Origin: Oscillospiraceae bacterium
GTDB taxonomy: Bacteria > Bacillota > Clostridia > Oscillospirales > Oscillospiraceae
DNA length: 64,000 nucleotides
Reading direction: 5' to 3'
Assembly: GCA_902778275.1 (NCBI GenBank)
Contig: CACYXE010000010.1
Location: 38,164 to 102,163 of the forward strand
Shown here: positions 50,903 through 59,765 of the stretch, in pieces
Position numbering within the stretch: position 1 is the first letter of the stretch
How the letters are laid out: each line of letters starts with the position of its first letter
Made by a program: the position numbers and the translations under genes
Notes under the pieces: model-generated
Database searches by the model: none
What the model was told of the DNA's origin: nothing
The model's input: only the letters and a program-made list of their open reading frames with translations

Positions 50903-52373
50903 GTGCATCATGGTGCAGGGGACCATGTCCGGCGCCGGAAAGAGTCTGCTGGTCACGGCTCTGTGCCGGATCTTCCAACAGGACGGCTGGCGGGTCGCCC
51001 CTTTCAAAAGTCAGAATATGGCGCTCAACAGCTACATCACGCCGGACGGTTTGGAGATGGGCAGGGCGCAGGCGGCCCAGGCGGAAGCCGCCGGGCTGGA
51101 CTGCGATGTGCGGATGAATCCCATCCTGCTCAAGCCATCCAGCGACACCGGCAGCCAGGTCATCGTCAATGGAGAGGTGCGCGGTCATTACGACGCGGCA
51201 GACTATTTTGCCATGAAGCGGGAGCTGATCCCGGATATCTTAAAAGCCTATAAGGGTCTGGCTGAGGAGAACGATATCATCGTCATCGAGGGCGCCGGCT
51301 CCCCGGCGGAGATCAACCTGCGGGAGAACGATATCGTCAATATGGGCCTGGCGGAACTGGTGAATGCGCCGGTGCTTCTGGCCGGAGATATCGACCGGGG
51401 CGGCGTGTTCGCCCAACTGTACGGAACGATCGCCCTGCTGCGGGATACGGAGCGCCGCCGGGTGATCGGTACGGTCATCAATAAATTCCGCGGCGATGTT
51501 GAGCTTCTGCGTCCCGGGCTACTCCGATTGGAGGAGCTGACAGGAGTCCCTGTGCTGGGGGTCGTGCCCTGGCTGCAGGCAGATATCGACGATGAAGACA
51601 GTCTGGCTCCATCCCTTAGCAGAACGGGAGCGGAGCGGGCGTTGGACGTGGCGGTGATCCGACTGCCTCACATATCCAATTTTACGGATTTCCCGCCTCT
51701 GGAAGAGCATCCGGCTGTCGGCGTGCGCTATGTATACGATCCGAAACAGCTTGGGGCACCGGACCTGCTGATCCTGCCGGGGACCAAAAGCACCATGGAC
51801 GATCTGTTGTGGCTACGGGATAATGGTCTTGAGAGCGCAATCCTGGAATTGGCGGGCAGAGGAACGCCGGTCCTGGGAATCTGCGGCGGATATCAGATGC
51901 TCGGCCGGGAGATCGCCGATCCGGAGGCCGTGGAGCACGGCGGGACTTTGCAGGGCATGGGCTTGCTGCCCTGCCGTACGGTATTCAGCGCCTGCAAGAC
52001 CCGTACAAGGAAACAGGCGGCGATCCAGAACGGCCCCTTTGCCGGCGCAAAGCTGGAGGGCTATGAGATCCACATGGGGGAGACTGTTTCCGAGGCGGCG
52101 CCCTTCTGCCGCTTTGAGGATGGAAAAACGGACGGCGCGGTCAACGGAAATGTGTTCGGGACTTATCTCCATGGGCTGTTCGATACCGGTGAGCTGACCG
52201 CCCGACTGGCGGACTGGCTTGCAGTACGCAAGGGGATCACAGTGGAACCGTACAAACCGGTTCCCCGTGTCCTGTACCGTCAGCGGCAGTATGATATGCT
52301 GGCGGAGGCAGTGCGAAAAAGCCTGGATATGGAGCGTATTTACCGCGCGATGGAGGAATATGAAGATGCCTGA
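50895..52373 (+). CDS. cobQ: Cobyric acid synthase (CobQ/CbiP)
   Basis: A 492-aa glutamine amidotransferase that amidates side chains b, d, e and g. The N-terminal P-loop GTMSGAGKS is at residues 9-17, with KPSSDTGSQVIVNG. The C-terminal glutaminase has cysteine at about residue 330 in GICGGYQMLG and a histidine in GTYLHGLFD. It overlaps cobD upstream and cbiC downstream by 8 bp. Confidence 0.96.
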   Translation: MAKCIMVQGTMSGAGKSLLVTALCRIFQQDGWRVAPFKSQNMALNSYITPDGLEMGRAQAAQAEAAGLDCDVRMNPILLKPSSDTGSQVIVNGEVRGHYDAADYFAMKRELIPDILKAYKGLAEENDIIVIEGAGSPAEINLRENDIVNMGLAELVNAPVLLAGDIDRGGVFAQLYGTIALLRDTERRRVIGTVINKFRGDVELLRPGLLRLEELTGVPVLGVVPWLQADIDDEDSLAPSLSRTGAERALDVAVIRLPHISNFTDFPPLEEHPAVGVRYVYDPKQLGAPDLLILPGTKSTMDDLLWLRDNGLESAILELAGRGTPVLGICGGYQMLGREIADPEAVEHGGTLQGMGLLPCRTVFSACKTRTRKQAAIQNGPFAGAKLEGYEIHMGETVSEAAPFCRFEDGKTDGAVNGNVFGTYLHGLFDTGELTARLADWLAVRKGITVEPYKPVPRVLYRQRQYDMLAEAVRKSLDMERIYRAMEEYEDA

Positions 52374-53034
52374 ACATGTGTTGCCGGCGGATATCGAGCG
52401 CAGCAGCATGCGGATCATCGGAGAGGAACTGCGCTCTCGGGACATTGTGCTCCCGGAGGAAAACGCCGCTGTCATCACCCGGGTGATCCACGCCACTGCC
52501 GATTTTGATTTTGCCAGGACTCTGTTTTTCACCCCCGGCGCAGTACAGGCGGGCGCTGCGGCTCTGAGCCGCGGTGTGGATATCGTAACGGATACCAACA
52601 TGGCCAGAGCCGGGGTCAGTAAGCCCGGCCTGCAGAAGCTGGGCGGACAGGTATTTTGCTTCATGGCGGAGCCGGAGATCGCCCGATCCGCCAAAGAGAA
52701 GGGGACGACAAGGGCTTCGGCGGCCATGGAATATGCGGCAGAGAAGCATCCGGGTGCTGTCCTGGCCATCGGAAACGCACCGACTGCCCTTTACACCATT
52801 GCCGATCAGATCGAGGCGGGACTCCGGCCCGCGTTGGTGATCGCCGTGCCGGTGGGCTTTGTGAATGTAGTGGAGAGCAAGGAACGCCTGACAGCCGTGT
52901 GCGAGACATACGGCGTACCCGCTATCGCCGCTATGGGCCGCAAGGGCGGCAGTACCGTGGCGGCTGCCATCTGCAACGCGCTGCTCTATACGGCGGCGGA
53001 CATGCTGGACCCCGCCAAGCGTGGCTGGCAGTAA
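52366..53034 (+). CDS. cbiC: Cobalt-precorrin-8 methylmutase (CbiC)
   Basis: Moves a methyl group from C11 to C12 to give cobyrinate. 222 aa. The catalytic histidine is His42 in RVIHATADFDF. DTNMARAGVSK, AIGNAPTAL and PVGFVNVVESK are family motifs. GGAGGA (52352-52357) lies 8 nt before ATG 52366; an ATG two codons earlier is possible. The 5' extension of the open frame is a shadow of cobQ. Confidence 0.94.
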   Translation: MPEHVLPADIERSSMRIIGEELRSRDIVLPEENAAVITRVIHATADFDFARTLFFTPGAVQAGAAALSRGVDIVTDTNMARAGVSKPGLQKLGGQVFCFMAEPEIARSAKEKGTTRASAAMEYAAEKHPGAVLAIGNAPTALYTIADQIEAGLRPALVIAVPVGFVNVVESKERLTAVCETYGVPAIAAMGRKGGSTVAAAICNALLYTAADMLDPAKRGWQ

Positions 53035-53043
53035 GGAGCGGCT

Positions 53044-53325
53044 ATGAAAGGATCCAACAGGAACTACGCGTTTTTCCAACATAAGAATTGCGAATTCTTT
53101 CCCTGCCACAAGGGCGTCCCGGAAGAAGATTTCAATTGCCTTTTCTGTTATTGTCCCTTGTACGCTTTGGGAGAGAATTGCGGCGGCGGATTCATCTATC
53201 GGGAAAACGGCGTAAAAAGCTGTGAGAACTGCAGCTTCCCACACCGCAGAGAGAACTACGATAAGCTGATCGCCCGCTTTTCGGAATTGGCGGAGCTGGC
53301 GGCCAGAGAACGGAAAAAGGACTGA
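53044..53325 (+). CDS. Cysteine-rich small-domain protein in the cobalamin cluster
   Basis: A 93-aa protein with eight cysteines (16, 21, 32, 35, 37, 46, 60, 63), in KNCEFFPCHKG, NCLFCYCPLYALG and SCENCSFPH. It fits the 'cysteine-rich small domain' family repeatedly found beside cobalamin genes in anaerobes. Function unknown; the spacing suits zinc or iron-sulfur binding, possibly cobalt handling or a redox role. It lies between cbiC and cbiD with 9- and 3-bp gaps, so it is part of the operon. Confidence 0.85.
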   Translation: MKGSNRNYAFFQHKNCEFFPCHKGVPEEDFNCLFCYCPLYALGENCGGGFIYRENGVKSCENCSFPHRRENYDKLIARFSELAELAARERKKD

Positions 53326-53328
53326 AGC

Positions 53329-54462
53329 ATGGCCTTTGAACATTACATCCGCAGCGGGAGCAGGCTGCTGCGCTGCGGTTATACCACAGGGACCTGCGCC
53401 GCTCTGGCTGCGGCAGGAGCCACAGAGCTGCTGCTGACCGGCGAGGCGCCGGAGACTGTCCGACTGGTAACGCCCAAAGGTCTTCCCGTAGAGGTCGCGC
53501 TGGAGGAATGCCGCTTGATGGTGGGTGGCGCCGGCTGCGCGGTCCGAAAGGACGCGGGAGACGACCCGGACGTGACGGACGGCATGCTGATCCGCGCGAC
53601 TGTCAGGAGGACAGACCGGGGAATCGTGATCGAAGGCGGTGAAGGTGTGGGCCGGGTCACAAAGCCCGGTCTGGATCAGCCTGTGGGAGCTGCGGCCATC
53701 AACAGCGTGCCACGGCAGATGATCGCCTCCGCTGTGGAGGACCGCTGTGCGGCGCTGGGGTATTCCGGCGGGCTGCAGATCTGTATATCAGCACCCGGCG
53801 GGGATGAAGTCGCAAAGAAAACCTTCAATCCCATGCTGGGGATCGAGGGGGGCATCTCTATCCTGGGGACCTCCGGCATCGTAGAGCCTATGAGCGAGCA
53901 GGCCATCGTGGACACGATCGCGGTGGAGGCCAGACAGGCAAGGCTCCTCAGCGACAAGGTGATCCTGGTACCGGGCAACTACGGTATGGACTTTCTGCTG
54001 AGGCAATATCCGGAGCTTGCAAAACTTCCCACAGTCAAGGTCTCCAACTTTATCGGAGACAGTCTGGATATCGCGGCGCTGGAGGGCTTTCAGGCCGCGC
54101 TGCTGGTGGGGCATATCGGTAAACTGGTCAAGCTGGCGGGCGGCATCATGAACACCCATTCCAAGCTGGCTGACGGGAGGATGGAGCTCTATTGCGCCCA
54201 TGCCGCGGTCTGCGGCGCGGACCGTGCCCTATGTGAAGCCTTGATGGAACAAGTTACCACCGACGGCTGTATTGCCGTGTTGGATCAGGCAGGACTGCGG
54301 GAAGCGGTCCTGGATAGCCTGCTGCGGGCCATCCAAAAGCATCTGGCCCATCGCTGCGGCGATAAGCTGCAGGTGGGCGCTGTCGTTTTTTCCAATGAAT
54401 ACGGATTGCTGGGCATGACAGAGGGCGCGGCGGAGCTGCTGAAGCAGTGGAAAGCAGAGTAG
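53329..54462 (+). CDS. cbiD: Cobalt-precorrin-5B C1-methyltransferase (CbiD)
   Basis: A 377-aa SAM enzyme of the anaerobic pathway that methylates C1 during ring contraction. The N-terminal motif GYTTGTCAALAAAGA is diagnostic; ISAPGGDEVAKKTFNP and GTSGIVEPMSEQAI follow, as do LVGHIGKLVKLAGG and THSKLADGRMEL. Its presence marks the oxygen-independent route. It is flanked by the Cys-rich gene and cbiG with 3-bp gaps. Confidence 0.96.
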   Translation: MAFEHYIRSGSRLLRCGYTTGTCAALAAAGATELLLTGEAPETVRLVTPKGLPVEVALEECRLMVGGAGCAVRKDAGDDPDVTDGMLIRATVRRTDRGIVIEGGEGVGRVTKPGLDQPVGAAAINSVPRQMIASAVEDRCAALGYSGGLQICISAPGGDEVAKKTFNPMLGIEGGISILGTSGIVEPMSEQAIVDTIAVEARQARLLSDKVILVPGNYGMDFLLRQYPELAKLPTVKVSNFIGDSLDIAALEGFQAALLVGHIGKLVKLAGGIMNTHSKLADGRMELYCAHAAVCGADRALCEALMEQVTTDGCIAVLDQAGLREAVLDSLLRAIQKHLAHRCGDKLQVGAVVFSNEYGLLGMTEGAAELLKQWKAE

Positions 54463-54465
54463 AGC

Positions 54466-55458
54466 ATGGAAGAAAAGGTCGCGTTGATTTCCTTTACGGA
54501 CCGCGGAGCGGAAATAGCAAGATCCATACAGACGGTTTTGGGCGGAGACCACACAGACGCTAAACGAGAAGTTTCTTTTTCGCTGTCAAATTGGGCGGAG
54601 CAGGCGTTTACGAAGTACACGGCCCTTGTTTTCGTGGGTGCGGCGGGGATCGCCGTCCGGGCGATCTCTCCTTGGGTCCGGAGCAAGACTGCAGATCCGG
54701 CGGTGCTCTGTGTCGATGAGGCGGGCCGCTTTGTGATCCCCTTGCTGTCCGGCCATTTGGGCGGCGCCAACGCCCTGGCGGAGAAGCTGGCGGAGCGCCT
54801 GGGCGCTACTGCGGTGATCACCACGGCCACGGACCTGCGCCATGCTTTCGCCGTGGATCTGTGGGCTAAAAAGCAGGAGCTGACTGTCTTGCAGCCGGAG
54901 CGGATCAAAACCGTATCCGCCAAGGTGCTGCAGGGGGAACAGATCCAAATCACCTGTCCCTGGCCGGTCAAGGGAGATCTGCCATCGGGAGTGCGGCTCG
55001 CGGACAGCGGAGACGTGGTCGTGGATTACCGGCCGCAGCCTGGAAGGGCGTTGCAGCTGGCGCCGCGGGTCCTGTATTTGGGGATCGGCTGCAGGCGGGG
55101 GACGGATGCCGAGCATCTGGAAACGGTTTTCCAGCGCTTTTGCGGCGAGAGAAAGCTCCTGCCGGAGGCAATCCGCGGCTCAGCTTCCATCGATCTGAAA
55201 GCCGATGAGCCGGGCCTCTTGGCCTTCTGTCAAAGCCATGCGTGGCCGCTGACTTGTTTTGACGCGGAGACGCTGGCCTCCCTGGAAGGGGATTATTCCC
55301 CATCGGAGTTTGTCAAAAGCACTGTGGGTGTGGACAATGTATGTGAGCGAAGCGCCGTGCTGGCAAGCGGCGGGAAACTGATCGAGAAAAAATATGCGTT
55401 TGACGGTGTGACCTTCGCGCTGGCGCTGCGTACACCGGAATTGGAATGGAGCTGGTAA
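54466..55458 (+). CDS. cbiG: Cobalt-precorrin-5A hydrolase (CbiG)
   Basis: Opens the delta-lactone of cobalt-precorrin-5A and releases acetaldehyde. 330 aa. The N-terminal domain shows VFVGAAGIAVRAISPWVRSKTADPAV and IPLLSGHLGGANALAEKLAE; the C-terminal CbiG/CobE domain shows LGIGCRRGTDAEHLE and STVGVDNVCERSAVLASGG. It occurs between cbiD and cbiH, the usual arrangement. cbiH starts 1 bp after its stop. Confidence 0.95.
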   Translation: MEEKVALISFTDRGAEIARSIQTVLGGDHTDAKREVSFSLSNWAEQAFTKYTALVFVGAAGIAVRAISPWVRSKTADPAVLCVDEAGRFVIPLLSGHLGGANALAEKLAERLGATAVITTATDLRHAFAVDLWAKKQELTVLQPERIKTVSAKVLQGEQIQITCPWPVKGDLPSGVRLADSGDVVVDYRPQPGRALQLAPRVLYLGIGCRRGTDAEHLETVFQRFCGERKLLPEAIRGSASIDLKADEPGLLAFCQSHAWPLTCFDAETLASLEGDYSPSEFVKSTVGVDNVCERSAVLASGGKLIEKKYAFDGVTFALALRTPELEWSW

Positions 55459-55459
55459 G

Positions 55460-56188
55460 GTGGCAAAACTGTATGTGGTGGGTATCGGGCCCGGCGACGC
55501 GGCGCATATGACCGCCCAGGCACGGCAGGCCATCGATGCGGCGGATATCCTCTGCGGTTATACGGTGTATGTGGAACTGCTGCGCCCGCTTTATCCGAAC
55601 AAAGAAGTATACAGTACCGGGATGAGAGGCGAGCTGGAGCGCTGCCGCTGGGCACTGGAAGCCGCGGCTTCAGGCCGCAGTGTGGCCCTTGTCTGCAGCG
55701 GAGACGCCGGGATCTATGGGATGGCGAGTCCTGTCCTGCAGATGGCGGGGGAGTATCCGGACGCTGAGATCGAAATCATCCCCGGGCTCACGGCGGCGTC
55801 CTCCGGCGCGGCCTTGCTGGGAGCCCCTCTGGGGCATGACTTTTGCGTCATCTCCCTGTCCGACCTGTTGACCCCGTGGGAAATCATTGAAAAGCGGCTT
55901 CTCTGCGCCGCTCGCGGGGATTTCGCCATTTGCTTGTACAATCCGGCGTCCCGGCACAGACCGGAATTCCTGCGGCGCGCCTGTGAGATCCTGCTGTCTG
56001 AGAGATCGCCGGAAACGGTCTGCGGCCTGGCACAGAACATAGGCCGGGAAGGGGAGCGTTGGCAGATCCTCAGCCTGCGGGAACTGGCCGGTGCGGAGGC
56101 GGATATGTTCACGACCGTTTTCATCGGCTCTTCACAGACCCGGCAGGAGGGAGGAAAAATGGTCACGCCCAGAGGATACACGATATGA
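55460..56188 (+). CDS. cbiH: Cobalt-precorrin-3 C17-methyltransferase (CbiH/CobJ)
   Basis: A tetrapyrrole methylase of 242 aa that methylates C17 and drives ring contraction. YVVGIGPGDAAHMTAQARQAIDAAD, CSGDAGIYGMASPV and IPGLTAASSGAALLGAPL are family motifs; YNPASRHRPEFL is typical of CobJ/CbiH. The GTG start follows the cbiG stop by 1 bp with GGTAAGGTG as a weak site. It overlaps cbiJ by 4 bp. Confidence 0.95.
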   Translation: MAKLYVVGIGPGDAAHMTAQARQAIDAADILCGYTVYVELLRPLYPNKEVYSTGMRGELERCRWALEAAASGRSVALVCSGDAGIYGMASPVLQMAGEYPDAEIEIIPGLTAASSGAALLGAPLGHDFCVISLSDLLTPWEIIEKRLLCAARGDFAICLYNPASRHRPEFLRRACEILLSERSPETVCGLAQNIGREGERWQILSLRELAGAEADMFTTVFIGSSQTRQEGGKMVTPRGYTI

Positions 56189-56934
56189 GGATCGTAATAT
56201 TCAGCGGAACGACTGAGGGCAGAGCGCTTTCAGAGCGTCTTGCGGCTATGGGCGCGGATGTTCTGGTTTCCGTTGCCACAGAGTACGGCAGTGAAGAACA
56301 GGGCACCATTCCCGGAGTTCGGACCCACGTCGGCCCCTTGACCCGGGAGGAAAAGATCGAGCTTCTTCGGAAGGCCGACCTGTGTATAGACGCCACGCAT
56401 CCCTACGCGACCCATGTGACCGCCTCGGTCCGGGAGGCCTGCGCTTTGGCGGGCTGCGAATACCGGCGCCTGCTCCGGGAAAAGAGCCCGATAGATGCGG
56501 CTGCAGTGGTAACGGTGGAGAGCGCGGCCCAGGCGGCGCTGTGGCTGCGGGATACGGAGGGCAACATCCTTCTGACCACCGGGGCCAAGGAGCTGCGGAG
56601 CTATGCGGGGCTGGACGCGGACCGGCTGTATCCGAGGGTGCTGCCCAGCCATGAGGCGCTGCGGGCCTGCGAGGCGCTGGGAATCCCCCACCGCAACATC
56701 ATCGCCATGCAGGGGCCCTTTACCCGGGAAATGAACGAGGCGACGATCCGGCAGTATCGGATCCGATATCTGGTCAGCAAGGACGGCGGCTCTCCGGGCG
56801 GCTTTCCGGAAAAAGCCGAAGCGGCCAAAGCCACGGGAGCACAGCTTGTGCTGATCCGGCGGCCGGAGGAGACAGGGGAGAGCTTTCAGCAGATCCTGGA
56901 TGTTTGCAAAGACCGGTTGTCCGCAGCGGAATAA
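56185..56934 (+). CDS. cbiJ: Cobalt-precorrin-6A reductase (CbiJ/CobK)
   Basis: NAD(P)H-dependent reductase of 249 aa that reduces C18-C19 of cobalt-precorrin-6A. The N-terminal IVIFSGTTEGRALSERL, VRTHVGPLT and CIDATHPYATHVT are diagnostic. AMQGPFTREMNEA and LVSKDGGSPGGFPEKAEAA mark the C-terminal half. It is last in the operon and is followed by a strong hairpin terminator. The upstream open frame is a shadow of cbiH. Confidence 0.95.
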   Translation: MRIVIFSGTTEGRALSERLAAMGADVLVSVATEYGSEEQGTIPGVRTHVGPLTREEKIELLRKADLCIDATHPYATHVTASVREACALAGCEYRRLLREKSPIDAAAVVTVESAAQAALWLRDTEGNILLTTGAKELRSYAGLDADRLYPRVLPSHEALRACEALGIPHRNIIAMQGPFTREMNEATIRQYRIRYLVSKDGGSPGGFPEKAEAAKATGAQLVLIRRPEETGESFQQILDVCKDRLSAAE

Positions 56935-56953
56935 ACTAAATCTGAAAAGAATC

Positions 56954-56993
56954 AAGTCCCAGCCCGTGCGTTCCTAACGGGCTGGGACTTTTC
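56954..56993 (+). terminator. Rho-independent terminator of the cobalamin operon
   Basis: AAGTCCCAGCCCGT (56954-56967), 9-nt loop, ACGGGCTGGGACTT (56977-56990) and TT. The perfect 14-bp stem is 19 bp after the cbiJ stop. Confidence 0.88.
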
Positions 56994-57063
56994 GTGGGGA
57001 CCGATTCTTTGTTTTCGAATAGAATGCTTCAGGGGCCTCGCCCCGGGAAAGGAAGGATCTGCT

Positions 57064-58338
57064 TTGGAAATATATGTTGTCAAGAATGGGGATACTCTGT
57101 ACGATATCGCCCGTCGATTTTCGGTCCCCGCAGAAGATATCATCTATGCGAATCAATTGCAAAACCCCGCGCTGCTGATGGTAGGCCAAGCGTTAGTGAT
57201 CCCCCACGGGGAGACGCGCTATACCGTGCGCTCCGGGGATACTCTCTACGCCATCGCCCGCCGGTACGGGATCTCGCTGCAGCGTTTGATCGCGGCCAAT
57301 CCCCAGCTTGAAAACCCCAACAGGCTCAGGATCGGGCAGATCATCAACATCCCCCTGGGGATACAGTACCTGGGAGAAATGCTGGTCAACGGATATATCA
57401 CAGACGCATCGGATGCGACGCTGACGGAGTCGCTGCCCTATCTGAGCTTCCTGTCGCCGTTCAGCTATCGGGCCGATCTGCAGGGGAATCTCACACCGAC
57501 GTTCCGGGTGAACACGAATCTCTCCGCCGCCCGGCGTACCGCCAATTTGCTGACGCTGACGAATCTGCGCGCACAGGGGGGCTTTTCCAGCGATATCGCC
57601 CACGCGATCTTTACCGATCAGCAGGTACAGGATACCTTCCTTGAGCAGGCGGAGAATATCCTGTCGCAGGGCGGATACTATGGAGTGAATCTGGATTTCG
57701 AGTATGTGTATCCTTTTGACCGGGGAAGCTATAACCAGTTTCTCGGCCGAATAACAGAGCGGATGCACCGTCTGGGCTATATCGTCGTGACAGCCCTGGC
57801 GCCAAAGACTTCCGACGCCCAGCAGGGCTTGCTCTATACCGCCCATGACTATGCGTTTCACGGTCAGACAGCGGATCATGTGATACTGATGACCTATGAA
57901 TGGGGGTATACATACGGCCCCGCCATGGCCGTATCACCCCTGAATATGGTACGAAAAGTGCTGGATTACGCAGTGAGCGTGATGCCGGCGGGCAAGATCC
58001 TGCTGGGGATTCCGAACTATGGCTACGATTGGACGCTGCCCTTCACACAAGGGAGCGCCGCGAGACCGCTCAGCAATGTCGCCGCGGTCACCCTTGCCGG
58101 GCAGCGGCGCGTACAGATCCAGTTCGACGAGACCGCGCAGGCGCCGTTTTTCCGTTACGCGGATGACAATGGCCGCCAGCATGAGGTGTGGTTTGAAGAT
58201 GCGCGAAGCCTCAAAGCGAAGTATGCGCTGGTGGCCGAATACGGCCTTGCGGGCATCAGCTATTGGAATCTCAATACTCTGTTTCGCACCAGCTTCCTGG
58301 TGCTGGAATCCATGTACAGTGTAGAGAAGCCGCTTTGA
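57064..58338 (+). CDS. LysM-GH18 cortex-type glycosidase (SleL/YaaH-like)
   Basis: A 424-aa protein with two LysM domains (residues 2-46, VVKNGDTLYDIARRF; and 50-96, VRSGDTLYAIARRYG) followed by a GH18 barrel from about residue 100. The catalytic acid is Glu213 in GVNLDFEYV. This matches SleL/YaaH, N-acetylglucosaminidases acting on spore cortex during germination. There is no classical signal peptide, as in other spore LysM enzymes that are localised by LysM. The start is a TTG behind GGAAGG (57050-57055). Sporulation control is likely but no sigma site was identified. Confidence 0.9.
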   Translation: MEIYVVKNGDTLYDIARRFSVPAEDIIYANQLQNPALLMVGQALVIPHGETRYTVRSGDTLYAIARRYGISLQRLIAANPQLENPNRLRIGQIINIPLGIQYLGEMLVNGYITDASDATLTESLPYLSFLSPFSYRADLQGNLTPTFRVNTNLSAARRTANLLTLTNLRAQGGFSSDIAHAIFTDQQVQDTFLEQAENILSQGGYYGVNLDFEYVYPFDRGSYNQFLGRITERMHRLGYIVVTALAPKTSDAQQGLLYTAHDYAFHGQTADHVILMTYEWGYTYGPAMAVSPLNMVRKVLDYAVSVMPAGKILLGIPNYGYDWTLPFTQGSAARPLSNVAAVTLAGQRRVQIQFDETAQAPFFRYADDNGRQHEVWFEDARSLKAKYALVAEYGLAGISYWNLNTLFRTSFLVLESMYSVEKPL

Positions 58339-58349
58339 ACCCGTGAACG

Positions 58350-58377
58350 CAAAAAGCCGCCGATCGGCGGCTTTTTG
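58350..58377. terminator. Bidirectional terminator between the glycosidase and the surface cassette
   Basis: CAAAAAGCCGCC (58350-58361), loop GATC, GGCGGCTTTTTG (58366-58377). The perfect stem has A/T runs on both sides and serves the two convergent units. Confidence 0.92.
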
Positions 58378-58385
58378 TATATGCT

Positions 58386-59765
58386 TCAGTCGACAGCGGA
58401 CATCGCCAGAGCGATCCAGCCGGTGTCAGCCAGCTGAAAGGCCATCTCATAGGCACTCTGCAGACCGTAGTTGTAGGCTTCATCCTTTGCGGAGAAGCTG
58501 ATATCCGCGTCATAACGCACGGTGCAGATAAAGCAGCGGTTGTTGAGATAGCGGAAATTGTCGTAATGCAGATCCGCGAATTCCGTCTGGCTGTAGGGCG
58601 CCCAGATCATGGCGTCCCGGGATTGGGCCACATAGTCATACAGTGCGGTGCCCGGACGGATCCGGTCCAGCAGATCATAATACCGGCTCTCGTTGAAAGC
58701 GGAAGAGGTATAGGTGACAAACAACTGGAAGAAGCGCTCCGCATAGGGCTGCAGAACAGCGGCGGCCTCCGGGTCGTTCTCGTAGAAGAATCGGTACTGC
58801 CCGTCGGCGGAGATGACGGGGCTCAGCGCATGGCCCAGTTCATCCACAGCGGAGACCTCAGGAGCCCCGTAAAGATCGGGGAGCGTGTAGGTATAGCACA
58901 GGTAATCGGTCGCGACCATGGCGGAAAGACCTTCCATGATCCCGGCATTTGCCTGAGCGTCTGCGGGATCGAGCTCAATACCGCCTGCAGAAACGCGGAT
59001 CCCGGCGGGCGCGGTGATGCGCAGAGCATGCTTTTCCCGGGCGGCCGCATTGGCGCTCAGCTGGTCGCCCCCCGCCTGGCGCAGAGGGATTTCCGCGCCG
59101 TCCCGGTCGGTCAAAACCAGATCCCCATACAGAGGCCCGATCCTGTAGCGGCTGAAGGAGGTGGCCGGAGAGAAACGACTTTCCGCTTCTGTCAGATCCG
59201 GCGGCGTTTCATGATCTGCCAGATCATCTGCGGCCAGCGGGATGCCGTTCAGATAGAGCTCCTGCTGATCCAGCGCGCAGATGGACAGGTACATGGACCG
59301 CAGGGAACTGGTAAAGTTTCCGGTGTGGACACGATCCAGTTTCCATCCATGGCGGCCGAAGCCGTGTCTTGTGCCGTCGTCGGTCAAGGTCACGGTACAG
59401 AGTCTGGCTCGATCCAGACTGACCGTAAAATCGGCCCGGTCATTCACGCCGGGGTGCTTTTCCTGCGTATATCGCAGCTGGCCATCCAGCGTGAGACCGG
59501 AGAGATACTGCTGATAGAGCGCAGCGGGATCTTCATATTGGCTGACAGGCAGGTCGCTGTCCATCTCCATCTGATCCAGGAGCTTCTGCACAGTCATGGA
59601 GGACATATATTCCTCCATGTAGAGCTCCGGCCTGGTGGCCTCGTAGACACCAAGATACCGGTACAGCACAAGGCAGCCGATCAATCCCAGCAGCAGAAGA
59701 GCAACGGCCCATATGATGAGAAAGCGGCGCCAGGTCAGAGAAAGACCTCCCTTTTCCTTATTCAT
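58386..59765 (-). CDS. Membrane-anchored extracellular protein of unknown family
   Basis: A 459-aa protein with a short basic head (NKEKGG), one transmembrane helix at about residues 13-35 (FLIIWAVALLLLGLIGCLVLYRYL) and a large soluble extracellular part. I recognise no domain. Visible in it are a helical region SSMTVQKLLDQMEMD, several beta-rich segments with Tyr/Phe, and a C-terminal part (DLHYDNFRYLNNRCFICTVRYDADISF) resembling the cystatin/NTF2-like C-termini of some secreted proteins. It is third in the minus-strand cassette and overlaps the upstream glycosidase-like gene by 8 bp. The longer open frame upstream is a shadow. Confidence 0.75.
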   Translation of the reverse strand: MNKEKGGLSLTWRRFLIIWAVALLLLGLIGCLVLYRYLGVYEATRPELYMEEYMSSMTVQKLLDQMEMDSDLPVSQYEDPAALYQQYLSGLTLDGQLRYTQEKHPGVNDRADFTVSLDRARLCTVTLTDDGTRHGFGRHGWKLDRVHTGNFTSSLRSMYLSICALDQQELYLNGIPLAADDLADHETPPDLTEAESRFSPATSFSRYRIGPLYGDLVLTDRDGAEIPLRQAGGDQLSANAAAREKHALRITAPAGIRVSAGGIELDPADAQANAGIMEGLSAMVATDYLCYTYTLPDLYGAPEVSAVDELGHALSPVISADGQYRFFYENDPEAAAVLQPYAERFFQLFVTYTSSAFNESRYYDLLDRIRPGTALYDYVAQSRDAMIWAPYSQTEFADLHYDNFRYLNNRCFICTVRYDADISFSAKDEAYNYGLQSAYEMAFQLADTGWIALAMSAVD

